Assembly (NCBI GenBank): GCA_945895265.1
Contig: CAMDEF010000051.1
Location: forward strand, 1 to 25,640
Direction: 5' to 3'
Length of the DNA stretch: 25,640 nucleotides
From: Bordetella parapertussis
GTDB taxonomy: Bacteria > Pseudomonadota > Gammaproteobacteria > Burkholderiales > Burkholderiaceae_B
Each line of letters starts with the position of its first letter. Within the stretch, counting starts at the first letter, position 1. The notes beneath the pieces were generated by a model. It saw only the letters and a program-made list of their open reading frames with translations, was not told where the DNA came from and made no database searches. This document shows positions 17,688 to 25,640 of this stretch, one piece after another. The translations under genes were made by a program, and so were the position numbers.

Positions 17688-17705
17688 GTCTCTCTTGGAA
17701 TTAGC

Positions 17706-18572
17706 ATGAGTACCAATACTCCTCCTCCAGAGGGACGCACGACTCCACTCAATTTATATCCAAACAAAATTCCTCAACAGTCATTAAAGGAATTCATTGA
17801 GACAGGAACGAGTCTTGGTTCGTTGTGTTCACAATCAAAAACACCAGTGCTCATTACGGGTGTGTATGAGGTTTTTCCTGAGCTCGTAAAATGGACTCCA
17901 AATTTTCTTGATCAAAAAGTCGGCAACAAAACAGTTCAGGTGATTAGTTCTGAAACTGGTGTTTTTCAAGAACATCATCATCCGCTCAACATGACTCTAA
18001 GAGAGTACTCGTGCGAGATTAATGTCAATCACTCAACTGCAAAGCGGCATTTATACATGGGCGCGTTGAACATTGATCATTTTTTTCCAGAGATCAAGGC
18101 AGACTTGCAATTTGATGAACTGTTGCCCCAAGAGATTAACCATTCAGAGTTATGGTACGGCCCAGGAGGCAATACAACTGGATTGCATTACGATGCCTTT
18201 AGTAATTTTTTCATTCAACTGTATGGTCAAAAACGTTGGCTCTTGTCAGAGCCTAATAGTTTTCTGAATCTTTATCCCAGATCTGCCTTATCAAATTATC
18301 CAAAGAACACTGACTTTAATCCTTTAAAGCCCGATTTTGAAAAGTATCCTAAAGCCAAAAAAGTACAGTTTTATGATCTAACGATTCAGCCAGATTCAAT
18401 TCTTTTTGTACCACCCTATTGGTGGCATCAAGTCAGCAGTTACAACATGTCTATTTCAGTAAGTATTTGGTGCAAAACCAATCTGCTGAAAGCCGAGTGG
18501 GGAGCACTTCAACTACTCCCGACCCACATCAAACATCTGATGAGACAGATTGTTTCCTCTAAACGGCATTGA
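17706..18572 (+). CDS. Cupin-like/JmjC-type Fe(II)/2-oxoglutarate oxygenase-like protein
   Basis: A 288-residue protein of the cupin_8/JmjC type. Facial-triad metal ligands are visible: H161 and D163 in GLHYDAFSNFF, and H241 in PPYWWHQV on the last strand. Family-typical LWYGPGGNTTGLHYD, YGQKRWLL and YPKAKKVQFYDLTIQPDSILFVPPYWWHQV are present. Related proteins hydroxylate protein side chains or small molecules, or work in peptidic natural-product pathways; no partner gene is present here. The start ATG 17706 is preferred over TTG 17682, which lies inside an inverted repeat. The gene and its 250-bp upstream region are clearly more AT-rich than their neighbours, with many AAA/TTT-type codons, suggesting recent acquisition. 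The target is unknown. Confidence 0.8.
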   Translation: MSTNTPPPEGRTTPLNLYPNKIPQQSLKEFIETGTSLGSLCSQSKTPVLITGVYEVFPELVKWTPNFLDQKVGNKTVQVISSETGVFQEHHHPLNMTLREYSCEINVNHSTAKRHLYMGALNIDHFFPEIKADLQFDELLPQEINHSELWYGPGGNTTGLHYDAFSNFFIQLYGQKRWLLSEPNSFLNLYPRSALSNYPKNTDFNPLKPDFEKYPKAKKVQFYDLTIQPDSILFVPPYWWHQVSSYNMSISVSIWCKTNLLKAEWGALQLLPTHIKHLMRQIVSSKRH

Positions 18573-18634
18573 TTGCTTAGGTGTCTTCGCTCAAGACAGT
18601 ATTCAGAGAGCGAATTTGCTTCAACTCGCAGTGA

Positions 18635-19579
18635 CTAATTAGGCCCTTGAGCCACCCGTTTCATGCTTAAACTTGCAAAGTCTTGTGCATAGCCGCCAAG
18701 CTTCTTTTTAAGAAAGACTTTTTGTTCAACAGTCAGGCTGTTCAAAACTTCAGCAGTCATCTCTGCCCATTCGCGTCTAAGTTGCATTTGCTGGCGAGCC
18801 AGCGACGGTTCACGATAGTGCTTCAAACTCGTTAAGTAGGTATTCAAGGCATTTTCAGCTTGCGCCACGTCTGCGCCTTGCTGTTGCTCAAGCACCATTA
18901 GCAAGGCCTTTTGCCGCAGCACCCGTTCGTCACCCCAAGACACAAACACTTTCGATCGCCTATCAGACAACCCAGCGATCAACGCGCGTTGTGGAGCCGT
19001 CAGCGTCCCCACCCAATCCTCGAAGCGCTTCAGCGCACGCTTATGGTAATTCTTGCGGGTCGCCTCGCTGTTTGGATTTTTTAAATATTCATCGAAATAC
19101 TCTTTATTTTCGCTCTCAAACTGCTCACGCAAACGTTTTTGCTGTTTCGGTGTCAGCGTCACCATGAGGCTCGCAAGTTGCTGAGCCGCGCGCTGCCCAA
19201 GCACTTCGAGCGCTTGCTCGACTCGTTCTTGTATCTCGAATACTTCGCTCGCGGTAAATGGTGCTGCGTCATCCACACGCATGCGCCAAGTCTCAAAGGC
19301 ATAGCTGTAGTTCGGTAAAGCAACTTCAGAATGCCACTGCATAAACCGCACAAACTCTTGATCGAGTGCAAGCCTTTGAGCGTCATCCAGATTCAGATAA
19401 CCGTTGAGGCGATACGACAGGTAATTTGGGGCATAGTTGTAGGCGATCTGAATAGAACTACACCCCGACAAGGCGCACACTAAGACGAGCGCCCCGAGCG
19501 CCTTGAAAAAACGCGAGGCAGCGCCGGTGCCGTGCGGGGCAAACCAATGACGGCTTAGATGATTCAGACAAGACAACAT
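18635..19579 (-). CDS. DUF6279 family lipoprotein
   Basis: Predicted lipoprotein of 314 residues from ATG 19579. The signal peptide ends in the lipobox ALSGC (C40), followed by SSIQIAYNYAPNYLSYRLNGYLNLDDAQR, the hallmark start of this betaproteobacterial/gammaproteobacterial family. The rest is highly helical and charged, with repeated L-x-P-x-Q-x-x motifs (LTPKQQKRLRE, LTAPQRALIAGL, LTVEQKVFLKKKL) like periplasmic helical-hairpin proteins. Its function is unknown and no catalytic motif is seen. An open frame to 19642 would add a Cys-rich stretch without signal-peptide character. It is convergent with the cupin gene and no terminator hairpin was recognised between them. Confidence 0.82.
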   Translation of the reverse strand: MLSCLNHLSRHWFAPHGTGAASRFFKALGALVLVCALSGCSSIQIAYNYAPNYLSYRLNGYLNLDDAQRLALDQEFVRFMQWHSEVALPNYSYAFETWRMRVDDAAPFTASEVFEIQERVEQALEVLGQRAAQQLASLMVTLTPKQQKRLREQFESENKEYFDEYLKNPNSEATRKNYHKRALKRFEDWVGTLTAPQRALIAGLSDRRSKVFVSWGDERVLRQKALLMVLEQQQGADVAQAENALNTYLTSLKHYREPSLARQQMQLRREWAEMTAEVLNSLTVEQKVFLKKKLGGYAQDFASLSMKRVAQGPN

Positions 19580-19738
19580 ACGACCACACAACACCAAAAA
19601 GAGACAACCAATTGTTTCACAGTCCGACTGACATGAAAACAAACTTAGCGCCCGTAAGCAGGTACGGCGAGATTCGACGGACGATTTCTGCAGATCGTAT
19701 CGAAACCACTACAGCTGAATCGGTCGTGCTCGCTAAGA

Positions 19739-20160
19739 TTACTTGTCTTCCATGCGCCAGACGCCATCCCACACACCTCCAGGCGGGTGTTGCTGCAGCA
19801 AACGACAGCGTTCAATGTAAATCTGCGAGAGTTTGTCGTCGGGATTAAAGCCAAGCGCTTATGACCAGCACCAGTCGACGGCACAATCGTCAGGTTGACT
19901 GATAGCGTCTGAGCTGCCACCTCAATCTCTGCATCCACGGTGATGTCGGCCTCGCCTGTGTCCATCACGCGTTTTACTTTTTCAAGCACCCAAGCATTGG
20001 CATCGTAAAAAACTTGAGAAAAAGGCTTTTGTACGATTTCAGCAGGCGTGGTTTGTAAGATACGCAAGCCAGCCGCATTGCAGGTCACAATCTGCTCGGT
20101 CTCGTCAAGATTACCAAAGGCCGACATCTGGTTCGAAAGCTGCACAAAAATATTAAATAC
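19739..20160 (-). pseudogene. Remnant of class III adenylate/guanylate cyclase with PAS domain
   Basis: Reading minus from about 20160, VFNIFVQLSNQMSAFGNLDETEQIV-type sequence through DITVDAEIEV and SVNLTIVP is the PAS module that precedes the cyclase domain in many Burkholderiales proteins. Near 19860 the frame changes, with an in-frame TAA at 19861-19859. A second frame then reads ALGFNPDDKLSQIYIERC up to WDGVWRMEDK and a TAA at 19739, which matches the extreme C-terminus of such cyclases. The catalytic domain between these two pieces is absent, and so is everything N-terminal to the PAS. The gene therefore has at least two deletions plus a frameshift and cannot make cyclase. Family assignment is by eye. 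Confidence 0.75.
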
Positions 20161-20784
20161 GATCCTCAGCGCGACTTCATCAGGATCACCAACCTTGTGT
20201 CGGTGCCAAACGTTTTGGTCATCGGCCCGCAAGTGCAGGCCAACAACGTGAAAGAGCTTCTTGCTTTGCAAAAAGCAAAAAGCTTTAGCTATGGTTCGAG
20301 CGGTGCGGGCGGCAGCATGCACTTGTCTGGCGAGATTTTTAAAAAGATGGCTGAAGTTGAGATGGTGCACATACCGTATAAAAGCAGCCCCGCCGTGATC
20401 AACGATATTCTTGGTGGCAGAGTTGAAATGATGTTCTGTAATTTGCCGATTTGCCTGTCACTCATTCAAGCAGGCAAACTGAAAGCGCTTGGCGTCACCT
20501 CAGCAAAGCGCTCTGAACTTTTGCCTGACGTCCCCACGATTACAGAGTCAGGGCTCAAAGGCTACGAAGTCAGTGGTTGGTTTGGGCTGTACGCACCTAA
20601 GGCAACGCCGCCAGCCATCGTTGAAAAATTAAATCTTGAAACGGTAAAAATCTTAAACGACCCTCAGATCAAGGCACAATTACTTGCCCAAGGCGCAGTC
20701 ACCATCGGCGACACCTCGGCACACTTTAATCAGTACGCACAAGAAGAGCGTGTCCGTTGGGCAAAAATTATCAAAGACGCTTGA
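20155..20784 (+). pseudogene. 5'-truncated Bug/TctC-family tripartite tricarboxylate receptor
   Basis: From about 20155 the frame reads KYDPQRDFIRITNLVSVPNVLVI and continues to the stop at 20784, matching the central and C-terminal two thirds of Bug periplasmic binding proteins (LLALQKAKSFSYGSSGAGGSMHLSGEIFK, VHIPYKSS, VTSAKRSELLPDVPTITESG, GLYAPKATPPAIVEKLN). Intact Bug proteins have about 320 residues and start with a signal peptide. The first 110-120 residues are missing and no ATG opens the frame; the first available start is a GTG at 20197. The reading frame is otherwise undamaged, so the truncation is probably recent. Without export the product cannot bind solute in the periplasm. It abuts the cyclase remnant head to head. 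Confidence 0.82.
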
Positions 20785-20800
20785 ATCGTGATTGACTGAA

Positions 20801-20840
20801 GCAATGTGAACTCGTCGCAGGCAGTGTGATCTCGTTCCAG
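20801..20840. repeat. Imperfect 20-bp tandem repeat, two units
   Basis: GCAATGTGAACTCGTCGCAG (20801-20820) is followed directly by GCAGTGTGATCTCGTTCCAG (20821-20840), 16 of 20 positions identical. It lies between the Bug remnant and the terminator. No function can be assigned. Confidence 0.6.
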
Positions 20841-20874
20841 AGCAAACACTGAGCTTGGGTCTCAGCACTCACGC

Positions 20875-20903
20875 AAAAAAAGACCGCCTTGGCGGTCTTT
20901 TTT
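20875..20903. terminator. Bidirectional Rho-independent terminator
   Basis: GACCGCC-TT-GGCGGTC (20882-20897) is a perfect 7-bp stem with a 2-nt apex, extended by an A-run on the left and a T-run on the right that also pair. It can stop transcription from the Bug remnant (+) and from the ABC-transporter operon (-), whose last gene ends at 20922. Confidence 0.93.
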
Positions 20904-20921
20904 ATCTAACAGGCAAGCATA

Positions 20922-22130
20922 TTAATCGCCGTAAATCTTACCAAATAATCTCCAGGCTTTACCATCAAAACGCGCTAATTGCATACGCTCGATCGGATAG
21001 AAGTCATTTGGCCCAGTTTGTACATTAATGCCAGGCAGCAACAAGGGCAGTTTCAAATCCTTGATATTTGCGGCCTGCTTCATCACATTTTCACGAGTCA
21101 GATCATTACCCGCTTGTTTGAGTACGTACTCAAGCGTCTGAGCGTTGGTATAGCCTTGTATATAAAAACCGTCATTTTGATCTGCGGATGGCATATATTT
21201 TTTAAACCAGGCTTGGTACTCTAAAAACGCCTTGTCGTCTTTCCACTGCGGATCACTTGGATCTTTAATAAACGACGTCGTAATTAAGCCAACACTATTT
21301 TCAAGGCCAGCGGGAATCAAGGTTGAACCGACCGAGCTAGAGACTTGATTCAAATAATGCGTCGGTTTCCAGTTGAGTTCAGCCATTTTTTTAATGGCCT
21401 GCGCCGCAAACTTTGGAATGGTAATGTTCAAGAAAACATCAGCGCCCGATGCTCTTAGCTTGACAATCTGGCTGTCGATCGTTGGATCACTCACCTCATA
21501 GCTTTCACGCGCGACGATCATATTTTTCTTATCACCAAGTCCCTCTTCAATGCCGGTGAGGTAATCCTTACCATAATCGTCATTTTGATACAAAATTGCT
21601 ATTTTTCCCTTAGGCTGATTTTGTAAGATTGCCTGTGCGTAGATCTTACCTTCACTGTGGTAATTAGGCTGCCAACCCATTGTCCATGGAAAGTTTTTGG
21701 GATCACCCCATTTTGAAGCGCCGGTCTGCACAAAGAGCTGTGGAACCTTTCTTTGATTCATATACTTGTGAATCGCAGAATTGGTCGGTGTGCCCAGCGG
21801 AGCGAAAATCAAGAACACTTTGTCTTGCTCGACCAGTCTGCGCGCTTGCTCAAGTGTTTTCGGGGGCTGATAATTGTCATCTAAAGAAATGAACTCAATC
21901 ATGCGTCCGTTAATACCGCCTTGATCATTGACTTTTTTGAAGTAAGCCGCTTGCGCTTTACCGTATGAGCTATAGGACGATGCCGGACCCGAATACGGAT
22001 TGATATTACCGATCTTAATGACTTTGTCAGTTACGCCTGGCCCGTAGGGCTGTGCGCAAGCAATCGTGCTTGCAAGCGCAAGACCGGCGGTCATGAAGAT
22101 CGCACTTAATTTACGAAGTTCTTTTTTCAT
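20922..22130 (-). CDS. Branched-chain amino-acid-type ABC transporter substrate-binding protein (copy 1, distal)
   Basis: Periplasmic type I binding protein (LivJ/LivK-like, Peripla_BP_6 class), 402 residues from ATG 22130 with a strong SD (AAGGGAG, 8 nt). A signal peptide with cleavage near ACA-QPYG leads into VIKIGNINPYSGP (ligand-binding first strand), GKAQAAYFKKVNDQGGINGR, and WTMGWQPNYHSEGKIYA. The ligand is not predictable: this class binds amino acids, short amides, aromatic acids or urea. It lies 37 bp after an obviously paralogous gene and shares long identical blocks with it (for example PTNSAIHKYMNQRKVPQLF against PNTAIHKYMNQKKVPQLF). It is the last gene of the operon, followed by a bidirectional terminator. 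Confidence 0.93.
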   Translation of the reverse strand: MKKELRKLSAIFMTAGLALASTIACAQPYGPGVTDKVIKIGNINPYSGPASSYSSYGKAQAAYFKKVNDQGGINGRMIEFISLDDNYQPPKTLEQARRLVEQDKVFLIFAPLGTPTNSAIHKYMNQRKVPQLFVQTGASKWGDPKNFPWTMGWQPNYHSEGKIYAQAILQNQPKGKIAILYQNDDYGKDYLTGIEEGLGDKKNMIVARESYEVSDPTIDSQIVKLRASGADVFLNITIPKFAAQAIKKMAELNWKPTHYLNQVSSSVGSTLIPAGLENSVGLITTSFIKDPSDPQWKDDKAFLEYQAWFKKYMPSADQNDGFYIQGYTNAQTLEYVLKQAGNDLTRENVMKQAANIKDLKLPLLLPGINVQTGPNDFYPIERMQLARFDGKAWRLFGKIYGD

Positions 22131-22167
22131 AACAAATACTCCCTTATAAAAACATATTAAATTGAAT

Positions 22168-23373
22168 CTAATCCCCGTACGTCTTACCAAACAACACCCA
22201 AGCTTTTCCATCGAAGCGGGCTAACTGCATACGCTCGATCGGATAGAAATCGGTCGCACTCGTCTGCACGTTTACGCCGGGCAACAACAAAGGCAATCTA
22301 AAGTCATTAATACTGGCGGCCTGTTTCATGATGTTTTCACGCGTCAAATTGTTGCCCGCCTGCTTTAGAACATGCTCAATCGTCTGAGCATTCATATAAC
22401 CTTGGATATAAAAGCTGTCTGTCGGATCTGCGCCAGGTAGATATTTTTTAAACCACGCTTCAAACTCTAAAATCGCTTTATCGTTTTTCCACTGCGGATC
22501 GCTCGGATCTTTAGAAAAAGCCGATGTAATCAGACCGACGGTGTTATCAATTCCTGCAGGCGTCAACACAGCACCAATTGAGCTAGAAACCTGCCACACG
22601 TATTGTGTGGGCTTCCAGCCTAATTCAGCGATTTTTTTCATCGATTGCGCGGCAAACTTTGGCCCGCTACCGTGAATGAAAATGTCTGCGCCAGACGCTT
22701 TGAGTTTTACGATCTGACTGTCAACGGTCGGATCGGTCCCCTCGTAGGTTTCGCGCGCCACGAGCATATCTTTTTTGGCACCTAAACCTTGCTCTAAGCC
22801 AATCAACAAATCCTTACCTGAATCGTCATTTTGATAAAGCAATGCAATCTTGCCCTTTGGTTGATTATCTAAAATCGCCTGGGCAAACACCTTGCCCTCG
22901 CTGATGTAATTAGGTTGCCAACCCATGGTCCAAGGATAATTTTTTGGATCACCCCATTTTGATGCACCAGTCTGCACGAAAAGCTGCGGCACCTTTTTTT
23001 GATTCATGTACTTATGAATCGCAGTGTTAGGCGCGGTACCTAGCGTTGCAAAAAAGAATAAAACTTTTTCTTGCTCGACTAATTTACGAGCATTCTCGAG
23101 CGTCTTAGGTGGTGAAAAACCATCATCCATTGAAATGAAATTGATTTTGCGACCATTAATGCCACCCTCATCATTAATTTTCTTAAAGTAAGCGGCTTGT
23201 GCTTTGCCATAGGAGCCGTAGGCCGAAAAGGCGCCCGAATACGGATTCGTGTTGCCAATCTTTATTTCTTTGTCGGTCGCGCCCGGATCATAAGGCTGCG
23301 CGTTTAAGCCAAAGCTGGCAGACGCTAGCGCGACAACTGCAACTAGGGCTTTGATATGATTTATTTTTTTCAT
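22168..23373 (-). CDS. Branched-chain amino-acid-type ABC transporter substrate-binding protein (copy 2, proximal)
   Basis: Periplasmic binding protein of 401 residues with a signal peptide (cleavage near LNA-QPYD), then KEIKIGNTNPYSGAFSAYGSYG. It is about three quarters identical by eye to the next gene downstream, with differences clustered around the first ligand loop (GAFSAYG against GPASSYS) and in IFIHGSGPKF against VFLNITIPKF, positions that could change ligand choice. The start ATG overlaps the livM stop (ATGA, 23373-23370), and the SD AAGGAG lies inside the livM 3' end, so the binding protein is translationally coupled to the permease. Confidence 0.93.
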   Translation of the reverse strand: MKKINHIKALVAVVALASASFGLNAQPYDPGATDKEIKIGNTNPYSGAFSAYGSYGKAQAAYFKKINDEGGINGRKINFISMDDGFSPPKTLENARKLVEQEKVLFFFATLGTAPNTAIHKYMNQKKVPQLFVQTGASKWGDPKNYPWTMGWQPNYISEGKVFAQAILDNQPKGKIALLYQNDDSGKDLLIGLEQGLGAKKDMLVARETYEGTDPTVDSQIVKLKASGADIFIHGSGPKFAAQSMKKIAELGWKPTQYVWQVSSSIGAVLTPAGIDNTVGLITSAFSKDPSDPQWKNDKAILEFEAWFKKYLPGADPTDSFYIQGYMNAQTIEHVLKQAGNNLTRENIMKQAASINDFRLPLLLPGVNVQTSATDFYPIERMQLARFDGKAWVLFGKTYGD

Positions 23374-24335
23374 TGTGTTTGTCTCCTTTTTTTAATTTTT
23401 TGCAAAATCCCCATCACCCCATCTGGCGCAACGTAAGCCAGCGCCAACAGCATGCCTCCATACACTGCCCACGGCGCAGACTTTGAAAGCTCATCTGCAA
23501 CGTTTGGTACAAACTGAATAAACAAAGCGCCAAAGATTGCGCCCGATATTGAGCCCAGGCCGCCGACAACGACCCCCACCAACAGGCTAATCGATAAAAA
23601 CGCTGGGAAACTGTCTGGCGCGATATAGGCAACTGCCAACGCGCTCAGTGCACCCGCGATGCCCGTGTAGGCAGCTGATAGGCCAAAGGTGGCGGTCTTC
23701 ACGAACGTTAAATTAATGCCTAGGGCAGCTGCAGCAGTGGGCTGATCTCGAATCGCCACGATGGCGCGCCCCACTCTGCCAGACAGCAAATTATGAGCCA
23801 ACCAAAACAGACCTAAGGCTATTGCCAAGATCACTAGGTAAAGCCACCGATCCTCGCTGAGCTCATTGCCAAAGAGCGTTAACCCAAAGGGAGGCGTAGG
23901 CTTATCTAGAATAATTCCTTGTACCCCTCCGGTCCAATGCTCAATTCCTTTATATTTGAGTAACTGTGGTGTCGCAATCGCCAATGCGAAGGTTGCCAGG
24001 GCCAAGTAATGGCCAGCGAGACGAAGCGCCGGAAACCCCATCAATACACCCATTACCAAGCAAACTACCGCGGCAACCGGTATGGTCAGATATGCCGACA
24101 TGCCTACCTGCGAAATTAAGATCGCAGACGTGTAAGCGCCGACCGCATAAAACGCCCCATGCCCTAGCGAAATCTGACCGCCATAGCCGGTCAAGATGTT
24201 CAAGCCCAGAATCGCGATTGCATAGATCAACACTAAATTCAGTTGAAACACTCGAAAATCTTCAAGTACGAAGGGGAGCAAGACCGCGGCAAACACAGCG
24301 ACCGCTAAAATTATTTTTTTGGAAATGGCAGACAT
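23370..24335 (-). CDS. livM: LivM-type inner-membrane permease of branched-chain amino-acid ABC transporter
   Basis: Polytopic permease of 321 residues from ATG 24335 (SD AGAGAG). It has eight or more hydrophobic helices, the LivM signature ILGLNILTGYGGQISLGHGAFYAVGAYTSA, and the cytoplasmic coupling loop SGRVGRAIVAIRDQPTAAAALGIN that contacts the ATPase. PDSFPAFLSISLLVGVVVGGLGSISGAIFGA near the C-terminus is typical. An open frame to 24383 adds 16 residues overlapping livH and is not preferred. It lies 10 bp after the livH stop and overlaps the following binding-protein gene by ATGA. Confidence 0.94.
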   Translation of the reverse strand: MSAISKKIILAVAVFAAVLLPFVLEDFRVFQLNLVLIYAIAILGLNILTGYGGQISLGHGAFYAVGAYTSAILISQVGMSAYLTIPVAAVVCLVMGVLMGFPALRLAGHYLALATFALAIATPQLLKYKGIEHWTGGVQGIILDKPTPPFGLTLFGNELSEDRWLYLVILAIALGLFWLAHNLLSGRVGRAIVAIRDQPTAAAALGINLTFVKTATFGLSAAYTGIAGALSALAVAYIAPDSFPAFLSISLLVGVVVGGLGSISGAIFGALFIQFVPNVADELSKSAPWAVYGGMLLALAYVAPDGVMGILQKIKKRRQTQ

Positions 24336-24345
24336 GTTGGCTCTC

Positions 24346-25218
24346 TTAGACGCGCGAGAAAATAGGTTTGCCGAAAAGGCCATAGGGGCGGAAGATCAGA
24401 ATCGTCACGATTAAGACCAACGCCATCGTAAGCTTTAGGTCGCTGCCAATGACATACGCGCCCAAGATATTTTCAAGCACACCTAAAATGACGCCACCAA
24501 CCACGGCGCCCCATGGGTTATCTATCCCACCAAGCAAGGCTGCGGCAAAACCGTACAGCAAAATGCCCGCCATCATATTTGGATCCAAAAACACAATGGG
24601 TGCGATCATCATGCCGGCTACTGCTCCGATCAAGGCGGCCATCCCCCAACCAAGCGCCAACATCCAAGACACGCGAATCCCGACCAAGCGGGCCGACTCG
24701 GGATTAAACGCAGCAGCACGCATCGCCAGACCAAGCGGTGTAAAACGAAAGAAGCAGAACACCGAGAGCAACACGACGAGCGTTACGGCAATTGACCCGA
24801 TTTGATGGCCAGAAAAGTATTGGGGCAAGAACATACCCTCAACCGGAAACGGACTCGGAAACGATTTAATCGTGTGCTCAAAAATCCACCCTGCAAAGGC
24901 ATTAAAAATCACGAGCAAACCAACAAACACAATTACGTTAGTGAGGATTGGCGCTTTTTCAACGGGCTTGAGAAAAATCCGCTGAATCAGCAAACCTGCG
25001 ACAAACGAAACGACCATCGTTACGACAAACGCCACCCAGTAAGGTACGCCCGCCTGGATCATTGCCCAGGCGATGAAGGTCGAGAATGTCGCCATCTCGC
25101 CTTGTGCAAAATTAATATGATGGGTCGCCTGGTGGATCATGACCAACGCTAGCCCGACCGCGGCATAAATACCACCGTTTGCTAATCCCGCAGTGACTTG
25201 CAATAAAAACGAATCCAT
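24346..25218 (-). CDS. livH: LivH-type inner-membrane permease of branched-chain amino-acid ABC transporter
   Basis: Polytopic permease of 290 residues. Visible: LANGGIYAAVGLALVMIHQATHHINFAQGEMATFSTF (LivH signature), the coupling loop FTPLGLAMRAAAFNPESARLVGIRV, and LLYGFAAALLGGIDNPWGAVVGGVILGVLENI. It pairs with LivM to form the heteromeric channel. The SD is GTGGAG before ATG 25218. 26 bp separate it from the upstream ATPase gene stop. Confidence 0.94.
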   Translation of the reverse strand: MDSFLLQVTAGLANGGIYAAVGLALVMIHQATHHINFAQGEMATFSTFIAWAMIQAGVPYWVAFVVTMVVSFVAGLLIQRIFLKPVEKAPILTNVIVFVGLLVIFNAFAGWIFEHTIKSFPSPFPVEGMFLPQYFSGHQIGSIAVTLVVLLSVFCFFRFTPLGLAMRAAAFNPESARLVGIRVSWMLALGWGMAALIGAVAGMMIAPIVFLDPNMMAGILLYGFAAALLGGIDNPWGAVVGGVILGVLENILGAYVIGSDLKLTMALVLIVTILIFRPYGLFGKPIFSRV

Positions 25219-25244
25219 TAAAACTCCACAACCTGATCGCTAGT

Positions 25245-25640
25245 TTAATAACCCAAGTACACGCGTCGAATCGACTCGTCGGCTTTGATATCGGCCGACG
25301 GACCCGACAAAACAACCTTGCCTGTCTCAAGCAAATAAGCATGATCCGCTAGGTTCAAGGCCAAGGACGCGTTTTGTTCGACAAGCAGCATACTGACCTG
25401 GTCTTCTTCATTGATTTGACGCATGATCTCGAAAATCTCTTTCACGATCAAAGGAGCCAAGCCAAAAGAAGGCTCATCTAACAGCAGCAAGCGAGGGCGC
25501 AGCATGAGCGCACGACTGATGGCAAGCATTTGTTGTTCGCCACCCGACAAGGTACCCGCCTGCTGACGAAACCGTTCTTTTAGACGAGGAAACCTGCTGT
25601 ACATGCGCTCGAGATCAGCCTGTACCTCGTGACGATCTTT
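25245..25640 (-). CDS. livF: LivF-type ATP-binding protein of branched-chain amino-acid ABC transporter (5' part outside window)
   Basis: C-terminal 131 codons of an ABC ATPase whose frame stays open to the window edge. Present: the ABC signature [16 protein letters not shown], Walker [14 protein letters not shown], and [29 protein letters not shown], the switch region with the Q-N in place of the usual H-loop context that is characteristic of LivF. Walker A is outside the window. The partner ATPase LivG is not in the window and is expected upstream. A Met at 25604 is internal, because coding continues past it ([12 protein letters not shown]). Confidence 0.93.
   Translation of the reverse strand, partial: KDRHEVQADLERMYSRFPRLKERFRQQAGTLSGGEQQMLAISRALMLRPRLLLLDEPSFGLAPLIVKEIFEIMRQINEEDQVSMLLVEQNASLALNLADHAYLLETGKVVLSGPSADIKADESIRRVYLGY

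Noticed and set aside
20048..20251. Plus-strand open frame inside the cyclase/Bug junction
   Set aside because: It is antisense to the PAS remnant and out of frame with the Bug remnant; no recognisable protein.
1..25640. A new defence, phage or CRISPR system
   Set aside because: No repeat array, nuclease/helicase/toxin-antitoxin genes, integrase or phage genes are visible; nearly all genes belong to familiar housekeeping and transport families.

Overview
The window reads as a chromosomal segment of a betaproteobacterium, most likely order Burkholderiales and close to Alcaligenaceae (Bordetella/Achromobacter relatives). The basis is recognition by eye, not a search: a homodimeric AceE next to a PAS kinase/FixJ-type regulator and folD, a dadA-alr pair, a DUF6279 lipoprotein, a Bug/TctC receptor remnant and a Liv-type ABC operon. 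The genes are ordinary core and transport functions. I found no phage, insertion sequence, CRISPR array, rRNA or tRNA.

Layout. 1-2423 (-): pyruvate dehydrogenase E1 (aceE), its 3' end cut by the window edge. 2424-2620: divergent control region with three perfect palindromes. 2621-8091 (+): PAS histidine kinase, LuxR/FixJ-type response regulator and folD, each joined to the next by an ATGA overlap, then an M3 oligopeptidase. 8198-11271 (+): Sco1/SenC copper chaperone and CopA copper ATPase. 11285-11860 (-): nitroreductase, convergent with copA. 11884-12332 (-): a complete cold-shock gene unit with sigma-70 promoter, about 134-nt leader, CDS and terminator. 12507-14951 (+): dadA and alr, D-/L-alanine catabolism. 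15081-16739 (+): xthA and a glyoxalase-like protein 6 bp apart. 16837-17457 (+): GstB-like glutathione transferase. 17706-18572 (+): AT-rich orphan JmjC/cupin_8 oxygenase-like gene behind a perfect 12-bp inverted repeat. 18635-19579 (-): DUF6279 lipoprotein.

19739-20784 is a gene graveyard. A class III adenylate cyclase remnant (-) keeps a PAS piece and its extreme C-terminal tail. It abuts a Bug/TctC receptor (+) that has lost its N-terminus. Both genes lack their 5' ends at the same junction, as a single deletion between two divergent genes would produce. A bidirectional terminator follows. 20922-25640 (-): branched-chain amino-acid-type ABC transporter in transcription order livF (partial), livH, livM and two tandem paralogous substrate-binding proteins.

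The most interesting non-coding signals are: a 9-nt segment in the cold-shock leader that is exactly complementary to the Shine-Dalgarno region; the palindromes between aceE and the two-component system, one of which overlaps a candidate aceE -10; the inverted repeat before the cupin gene; and an 18-bp exact direct repeat across the copA/nitroreductase 3' junction. I do not see convincing evidence for a wholly new multi-gene system.
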